From Hymenobacter ginkgonis (GTDB lineage: Bacteria > Bacteroidota > Bacteroidia > Cytophagales > Hymenobacteraceae), in contig NZ_WQKZ01000007.1 in assembly GCF_009755225.1 (NCBI RefSeq), positions 62,001-126,000 on the forward strand: a stretch of DNA of 64,000 nt, in the 5' to 3' direction. Position numbers and translations under genes: made by a program. Shown one piece after another: positions 59,362 through 64,000 of the stretch. A model generated the notes under the pieces. That model worked only from the letters and a program-made list of their open reading frames with translations. It made no database searches and was not told the DNA's origin. The number at the start of each line of letters is the position of its first letter. Positions within the stretch are counted from its first letter, which is position 1.

Positions 59362-60504
59362 ATGAATAAAATCTTCTACTTCCCCCTAGGCCTAGCCTGC
59401 GCCGCTGCCGGATGGCTCACCCTGACCTCAGCCCACCCCGCGCCGCCGCGGCATTCGCCCGACACGGTGGCCCCCACGCCACCCTCCCCGGAAACCCAGA
59501 CGAAAGCCACCGTGGCAGCGGCCATAGCTTTTCTGAACACGCTCAGCACCGAGCAGCGGGGGAAAGTGCAGTTTGCCTTTGCGCCGCAAGCAACAGCCTC
59601 GGCCGCCAAGTTCAAGGGCGGCATGGGCGGGCGCATGACTTTCCTGGGAGAGCAGTACGGGCAGGCCGTGTGGTCAAATTTCCCCGTTAGCGACGTGGCG
59701 CGGCCGGGGGTGCAGCTCGGTAGCCTCAGTGCCCCGCAGCGCGCGGCGGCCATGCACCTGCTGCAAGTGCTCCTCAGCCCGATGGGCTATCAGAAGGTGC
59801 TGGCCATCATGGGCTCCGACCAAGCGTTGGCCGACGGGGGCACCAATTATGCCTCCGGCAAGGACGTGTACACGCTGGGGCTATTTGGAACGCCGAGCGC
59901 CACCGCCCCCTGGCTGGTGCAGTTTGGCGGGCACCACCTGGGGCTTAATGTGCTGATTGCCGGCACGCACGGCGTGCTCACGCCTACGCTAACCGGCGCG
60001 CAGCCCGCTGTGTACCAAAGCGAGGGCAAAACGGTGCGCGTGCTGGCCCAAGAAAACGACAAGGCCTTTGCCCTGCTCGACGCGCTCGATGCGACGCAGC
60101 GCAAAAAAGCCCTCCTGACCTACGAGGTGCGCGACCTCGTGCTCGGGCCCGGCCACGACGGCGAAACCATCGTGCCCGAAGGCCTGAAAGGCTCCGACAT
60201 GACGGCCCCGCAGCGAGCCCTGCTGTTCGACCTGATGGGCGAGTGGGCCGGCATCATCCAGGAGAGCTACCAGCAGGCGCGCCTTACCGAGCTGAAGGCC
60301 GGGCTGAACGATACCTACTTTGCCTGGAGCGGCCCGCTCTCGCACGCGCCGGGCCGCAACGGCACTTCGTACTACCGCATTCAGGGGCCGAAGGTGGTGA
60401 TTGAGTTCTCACCCCAGGGTGTGGGCGGCGACCCCAGCATGCATGTGCACACCATCTACCGCGACCCCACCAACGAGTACGGCCACGCCTACACGAGCCG
60501 ATGA
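59362..60504 (+). CDS. DUF3500 secreted protein
   Basis: 380 aa from ATG 59362 (MNKIFYFPLGLACAAAGWLT); the TTG five codons upstream is not used. Family blocks: VWSNFPVSDVARPGVQLGSL, SAPQRAAAMHLLQVLLSPMG, YQKVLAIMGSDQALADGGTN, VQFGGHHLGLNVLIAGTHGV, and the C-terminal FAWSGPLSHAPGRNGTSYYR and GVGGDPSMHVHTIYRDPTNE. His pairs (GGHHL, MHVHTIYRDP) suggest a metal site. The gene overlaps the HupE-like gene by 4 bp, so the two are expressed together. The role is unknown. A broken paralogue lies at 43790-44452, so the family existed at least twice here. Confidence 0.88.
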   Translation: MNKIFYFPLGLACAAAGWLTLTSAHPAPPRHSPDTVAPTPPSPETQTKATVAAAIAFLNTLSTEQRGKVQFAFAPQATASAAKFKGGMGGRMTFLGEQYGQAVWSNFPVSDVARPGVQLGSLSAPQRAAAMHLLQVLLSPMGYQKVLAIMGSDQALADGGTNYASGKDVYTLGLFGTPSATAPWLVQFGGHHLGLNVLIAGTHGVLTPTLTGAQPAVYQSEGKTVRVLAQENDKAFALLDALDATQRKKALLTYEVRDLVLGPGHDGETIVPEGLKGSDMTAPQRALLFDLMGEWAGIIQESYQQARLTELKAGLNDTYFAWSGPLSHAPGRNGTSYYRIQGPKVVIEFSPQGVGGDPSMHVHTIYRDPTNEYGHAYTSR

Positions 60505-61685
60505 ACGCGCGCTGGCTGCTCCTGTTGCTGGTAGCTATGCTGGCGGGGCTAGCCCCGCCGGCCAGCGCGCACCGGCTCAACGAGTATTTGCAAGCCACGA
60601 CCATTGCGCTGGCCCCCGACCACCTCACGCTGCACCTGCGCCTGACGCCGGGCACCGATGTGGCCCCGCAGGTGCTGGCCGGCCTCGATGCCAACCACGA
60701 CGGCCAGCTCTCGCCCGCCGAGCAGCGCGCCTACGCCGCCCGCGTGCAGCACGACCTCGCGCTCACGCTCGACGGCCAGCCCGCCTCGCTGCGGCTGGTA
60801 GATGCGGCTTTTCCATCACCCCAGCAGCTCGTAGCCGGGCTGGGCGATATGCAGCTCACCTTCGAGGCCACGGTGCCGGCCGGCCACTCCCCGCATCACC
60901 TCGTCTTCGTCAATCAGCACCAGCCGGCCCTGGCCGCCTATCTCGTCAATTGCCTGCTGCCGCGCCAAGCCGGCTTGCAGGTAGTAAGCCAAAATCGCAA
61001 CTACTTGCAGTCGCGCTACGAGCTGACGTTCAGCACCGCTAGCGTAATGACGGCTGGGGCCGCCGCTACGCCCGCCAGCCTGCACCGCGCCGACCAGCGG
61101 GCGCTGGTGGCCACCTATTTTGGGCACGGCGTGCGGCACATTCTGACAGGTTACGACCACCTGCTGTTCCTGGGGGCGCTGGTGCTGGGAGCCGCCAGCT
61201 TGTGGGAACTGGTGAAGGTGGTCACGGCCTTCACGCTGGCGCACACCCTCACGCTGACCCTGGCGGCCTACCAGCTGGTGCGGGTACCCTCAGGGCTGGT
61301 GGAGGTACTGATTGCCGCCAGCATTGTGGTCGTGGCCGTCCAAAATGTGAATTGGCCCGGCGCAGCCAGGGGGCCTAGCCGCCTGCTCATGGCTTTCGCC
61401 TTTGGGCTGGTGCACGGGCTGGGATTTGCCAGCGGGCTGCTCGCGCTGCTACACCAGCTGCCGCGCGAAGTACTGCTGCTGGCCCTGCTCGGCTTTAGCC
61501 TGGGCCTGGAAGCCGGGCAGCAAGTGGTGCTGCTGCCGTTGTTTGGCCTGCGGCGGCTTATCAGCCAGCGGCCGCAAGGGGCTGGCCAGCTTGTGCCCTC
61601 CCCGGTTTGGCAGCGCGTGGGGTCGTTAAGCATCGCCCTGGCCGGCTTGTACTACCTCGGCCAAGCCGTCGTGGCTGTTTTGTGA
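60501..61685 (+). CDS. HupE/UreJ-like membrane protein with periplasmic N-domain
   Basis: 394 aa. Leader MNARWLLLLLVAMLAGLAPP, then a periplasmic domain (about 25-200: HRLNEYLQATTIALAPDHLT, with EF-hand-like DANHDGQLSPAE), followed by six or seven membrane helices. These include GHGVRHILTGYDHLLFLGAL, AFTLAHTLTLTLAAY and AFGLVHGLGFASGLLAL, the HxxxGxDH / HxxT / HGxGF histidine pattern of the HupE/UreJ_2 family (nickel or cobalt permease-like). The histidines are in place for metal handling. Overlaps the DUF3500 gene by 4 bp, so these two proteins likely work together, perhaps in loading metal. Confidence 0.85.
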   Translation: MNARWLLLLLVAMLAGLAPPASAHRLNEYLQATTIALAPDHLTLHLRLTPGTDVAPQVLAGLDANHDGQLSPAEQRAYAARVQHDLALTLDGQPASLRLVDAAFPSPQQLVAGLGDMQLTFEATVPAGHSPHHLVFVNQHQPALAAYLVNCLLPRQAGLQVVSQNRNYLQSRYELTFSTASVMTAGAAATPASLHRADQRALVATYFGHGVRHILTGYDHLLFLGALVLGAASLWELVKVVTAFTLAHTLTLTLAAYQLVRVPSGLVEVLIAASIVVVAVQNVNWPGAARGPSRLLMAFAFGLVHGLGFASGLLALLHQLPREVLLLALLGFSLGLEAGQQVVLLPLFGLRRLISQRPQGAGQLVPSPVWQRVGSLSIALAGLYYLGQAVVAVL

Positions 61686-61756
61686 GGTATTTTCTCACCC
61701 ACTGAAGAAAGTAGATAACTTGCCCCCGTGTCGTTTTAATCAGTAGATTTTTCAAC

Positions 61757-63286
61757 ATGACCAACGTGTTTTCCCCGCGCCCGGCCCGGGCGCTCCTGCT
61801 GCTGGCGGTGCTCGGCAGCCTCGCCTTCTTGCCCCACCACGCCACCAAGCTCTACGTAGCCGACTACGAAAACGTGCTGGGCACCTCCCTGGAAATCAAG
61901 CTGGCGGCCGAGGCCGACCAGCCTGCTGCCGCGGCCGAAGCCGCCGCGCTGCGGGAAGTAGACCACCTGAATAAGATTCTTAGCGGCTACGACCAGGCCA
62001 GCGAATTCAGCCGGTGGCTCCGGGCCGGCAAGCAGCCGGTGGCCGTGTCGCCCGAGCTGTACGAAGTGCTCGCGCTTTTCGAGCAGTGGCGGGTACAGAG
62101 CCACGGTGCGCTCGATGCCTCGGCCGAAACCATCAGCCAGCTCTGGCGCACTGCTGCCAAGCAAAACCGGCGGCCCTCAGCGGCAGAAATTGCCGCGGCG
62201 GTGGCGGCCGTGCACCAGCAGCACTACGTGCTGAATGCGCAGAATCACACGGCCCAGCGCACCAGCGATGCGCCGTTAGTGCTCAACTCCTTTGCCAAAA
62301 GCTACATCCTCAGCAAAGCCGCCGAAGCGGCGCTGGCCACGCCCGGCGTGCGGGGTGTGGTCGTCAATATCGGCGGCGATATCCTGGTGCGCGGTGACCA
62401 CGTGGAGCAGGTGCAGGTGAGCAACCCGCGGGCCGACGCCGAAAACGACCCGCCCATCGCGCAGCTGCACGTGCACGACAAAACCATCGCCACCAGCGGC
62501 AACTACCGGCGCGGCGAACGCATTGGCGGCCAATGGTACTCGCACATCGTGGACCCGCGCACCGGGCTGCCCGCCAGCGGCGTGCTCAGCGCCACCGTGG
62601 TCGCTGACCAGGCCACCGATGCCGGCGCGCTAGCCACGGCCCTCAACGTGCTGCCCCCGGCCGAGGGCCAGGCGCTGGTGGCCGCCGTGCCGGGGGCCGA
62701 ATACCTGCTGCTCACGGCCGATGGCCGGCGCCTGGAAAGTGCCGGCTGGAAAAACCTGGCGCTGCCCGCCGCGCCGGCCGCCGCCAAAAAGCCGGTAGCC
62801 GTGACCAAAGACAAGCCCTGGGATGCGCAGTACGAAGTCGCCATCAGCCTGGAACTGGCTACCATGGAAGGCGTGCGGGTGCACCGCCCGTTCGTGGCCG
62901 TGTGGGTGGTGGACAAGCAGCAGAAGCCGGTGCGCCAGTTGGCTTTGTGGTACAACAAGCCCCGCTGGCTGCACGACATGAGCTTCTGGTACGCGGCCTA
63001 TTACGACCAGTTTGCGGCGGGTAATAACAGCATCAGCTCGACCACCAGCGCTACCCGCTCGCCGGGCAAATACACCCTGAAGTGGGACGGCAAAGACGAC
63101 AAGGGCGAGCTGGTGAGCCAGGGCACCTACACCGTGCTCATCGAAGTGGCCCGCGAGCACGGCACGCACCAGTTGCTCAAGCAGGAGCTCGCCGGCAAGA
63201 AGCCCCAGCATTTCGACCTGCCGGCCAATGTAGAAGTAGCTTCGGCCGCCGTGGACTACCGCAAAAAAACGAATGAGACCAACTAA
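61757..63286 (+). CDS. ApbE-type FMN transferase fused to DUF2271
   Basis: 509 aa. Leader RPARALLLLAVLGSLAFLPH. Residues 30-340 are ApbE-like (YENVLGTSLEIKLAAEADQP, EVDHLNKILSGYDQASEFSR, LNSFAKSYILSKAAEAALAT, VNIGGDILVRGD, HIVDPRTGLPASGVLSATVV). Residues 350-500 are DUF2271 (YEVAISLELATMEGVRVHRP, FVAVWVVDKQQKPVRQLALW, HDMSFWYAAYYDQFAAGNNS, GKYTLKWDGKDDKGELVSQG). This domain order is a known fusion in flavinylation clusters, where DUF2271 is presumed to bind the acceptor or the redox partner. It overlaps the PepSY gene by 14 bp. With 56345-57439 the operon has two flavin transferases. Confidence 0.92.
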   Translation: MTNVFSPRPARALLLLAVLGSLAFLPHHATKLYVADYENVLGTSLEIKLAAEADQPAAAAEAAALREVDHLNKILSGYDQASEFSRWLRAGKQPVAVSPELYEVLALFEQWRVQSHGALDASAETISQLWRTAAKQNRRPSAAEIAAAVAAVHQQHYVLNAQNHTAQRTSDAPLVLNSFAKSYILSKAAEAALATPGVRGVVVNIGGDILVRGDHVEQVQVSNPRADAENDPPIAQLHVHDKTIATSGNYRRGERIGGQWYSHIVDPRTGLPASGVLSATVVADQATDAGALATALNVLPPAEGQALVAAVPGAEYLLLTADGRRLESAGWKNLALPAAPAAAKKPVAVTKDKPWDAQYEVAISLELATMEGVRVHRPFVAVWVVDKQQKPVRQLALWYNKPRWLHDMSFWYAAYYDQFAAGNNSISSTTSATRSPGKYTLKWDGKDDKGELVSQGTYTVLIEVAREHGTHQLLKQELAGKKPQHFDLPANVEVASAAVDYRKKTNETN

Positions 63287-63920
63287 TGAGCCGGTAAAAT
63301 CCGCCGCCGGACCAGCCGACAAGTCGAAAGTCTGGCGCAAGCGCACGGCCGCCTGGTCGCGCTGGCTGCACCTGTACCTGTCGATGCTCAGCTTTCTGGT
63401 GGTGCTCTTCTTCGCCGTGACGGGCCTCACCCTCAACCACGTCGAGTGGTTCGACGGCCAACAAACCGAGCGCAAAGCCACTGGTACCCTGCCGGCCGCG
63501 TGGGTCAATACCCCGGATACCGCCGCCATCAAGAAGCTGCAAGTTGTAGAGCGGCTGCGCCAGAACTATCACGTGCAGGGCTCCGTCAGCGACTTTATAG
63601 TAGAGGATGACCAGTGCGCCGTTTCTTTCAAAGGCCCGGGCTACAGCGCCGATGCGTTCATCAACCGGCACGACGGCACCATTAAGCTGACCGAGCAGCG
63701 GCAGGGTCTGGTGGCCGTGCTCAACGACCTGCACAAAGGCCGTGACAGCGGGGCCAAGTGGAGCTGGGTGATTGACGTGTCGGCCGGTTTCCTGACCCTG
63801 GTGTCGCTGAGTGGGCTGGCCATGCTGTTTTTTCTCAAGAACAAGCGGGCCAATGGCCTGCTGGTCGCGTTAGTGGGTGGGGCACTTTGCTACCTGCTCT
63901 ACGCGCTCTGGGTGCCTTGA
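63273..63920 (+). CDS. PepSY-associated transmembrane protein
   Basis: 215 aa from ATG 63273, which overlaps the previous gene by 14 bp. Topology: N-terminal helix (LHLYLSMLSFLVVLFFAVTG), periplasmic PepSY domain (about 60-150, KLQVVERLRQNYHVQGSVSD, AFINRHDGTIKLTEQRQGLV), then NDLHKGRDSGAKWSWVIDVS and a second helix pair (AGFLTLVSLSGLAMLFFLKN, LLVALVGGALCYLLYALW). The His of LHKG and the WSWVID motif are characteristic of PepSY-type electron-transfer membrane proteins that reduce exported flavoproteins. It is the likely entry point for electrons from the inner membrane. Last gene visible; the next 80 bp hold no start. Confidence 0.9.
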   Translation: MRPTNEPVKSAAGPADKSKVWRKRTAAWSRWLHLYLSMLSFLVVLFFAVTGLTLNHVEWFDGQQTERKATGTLPAAWVNTPDTAAIKKLQVVERLRQNYHVQGSVSDFIVEDDQCAVSFKGPGYSADAFINRHDGTIKLTEQRQGLVAVLNDLHKGRDSGAKWSWVIDVSAGFLTLVSLSGLAMLFFLKNKRANGLLVALVGGALCYLLYALWVP

Positions 63921-64000
63921 GCCTGAAAAAGAGGGTAGCCTTACCAGGCATGCGCCACGACGCGGCCTAGTGGTGCGGCCTCCTTCGACTGCTATTCCAC

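Overview
The window (about 62% GC by eye) reads as chromosome from a high-GC Bacteroidota of the Cytophagales, most like Hymenobacter. The evidence is type IX secretion C-terminal domains, an Oar-like TonB-dependent receptor, an ECF sigma/FecR/STN set, soluble multi-PAS histidine kinases paired with single-domain receivers, DUF3570/DUF4266 proteins, and few Shine-Dalgarno sites. No database was searched; family names come from recognised motifs and protein architecture.

Layout. 1-6100: two paralogous kinase/receiver cassettes (a third is at 23493-25572). 6591-10720: an outer-membrane protein, a membrane-anchored lectin-like protein, an AraC-type regulator and a secreted DUF3494 protein. 10721-12773: an accessory patch with a cluster of ACCGGT palindromes, a 20-bp tandem duplication, a macro-domain gene cut by TGA and a YhcG/PDDEXK nuclease gene cut by TAG. 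13169-22940: a fermentation/stress block of MFS carrier, D-lactate dehydrogenase, frameshifted universal stress protein, phosphoketolase, P-type cation ATPase, a second universal stress protein and a degraded third. 22933-29977: signalling genes, ending in a hybrid-sensing kinase and a response regulator whose output is a CRP/FNR-like module. Perfect or near-perfect TTGAC-N4-GTCAA boxes lie in front of this kinase and in the ldhA/stress-protein divergent promoter, suggesting one regulon. 30000-32200: small orphan genes, an HTH pseudogene and an odd tRNA.

32356-42209 is a phosphorus-scavenging group: PhoA-type and PhoD phosphatases, a beta-propeller protein, an Oar-like receptor and a frameshifted S1/P1 nuclease. 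42400-44600 is a gene graveyard. 44893-48394 is an ECF sigma/FecR/STN-barrel system. 48400-50230 is bounded by 38-bp inverted repeats resembling Tn3-family (Tn21-like) ends and carries an HxlR regulator, an NmrA-type reductase and a recombinase remnant.

50256-55162 holds envelope proteins and a di-heme peroxidase. 55884-63920 is a compact eight-gene envelope redox operon: thioredoxin, ApbE, DUF4266, DUF3570, DUF3500, HupE-like, ApbE-DUF2271 fusion and PepSY. It is probably an extracytosolic flavinylation system. The strongest leads are this operon, the Tn3-ended cassette, and the REC-CRP regulator with its boxes. A recurrent feature is that at least six genes are each broken by a single stop or frameshift.
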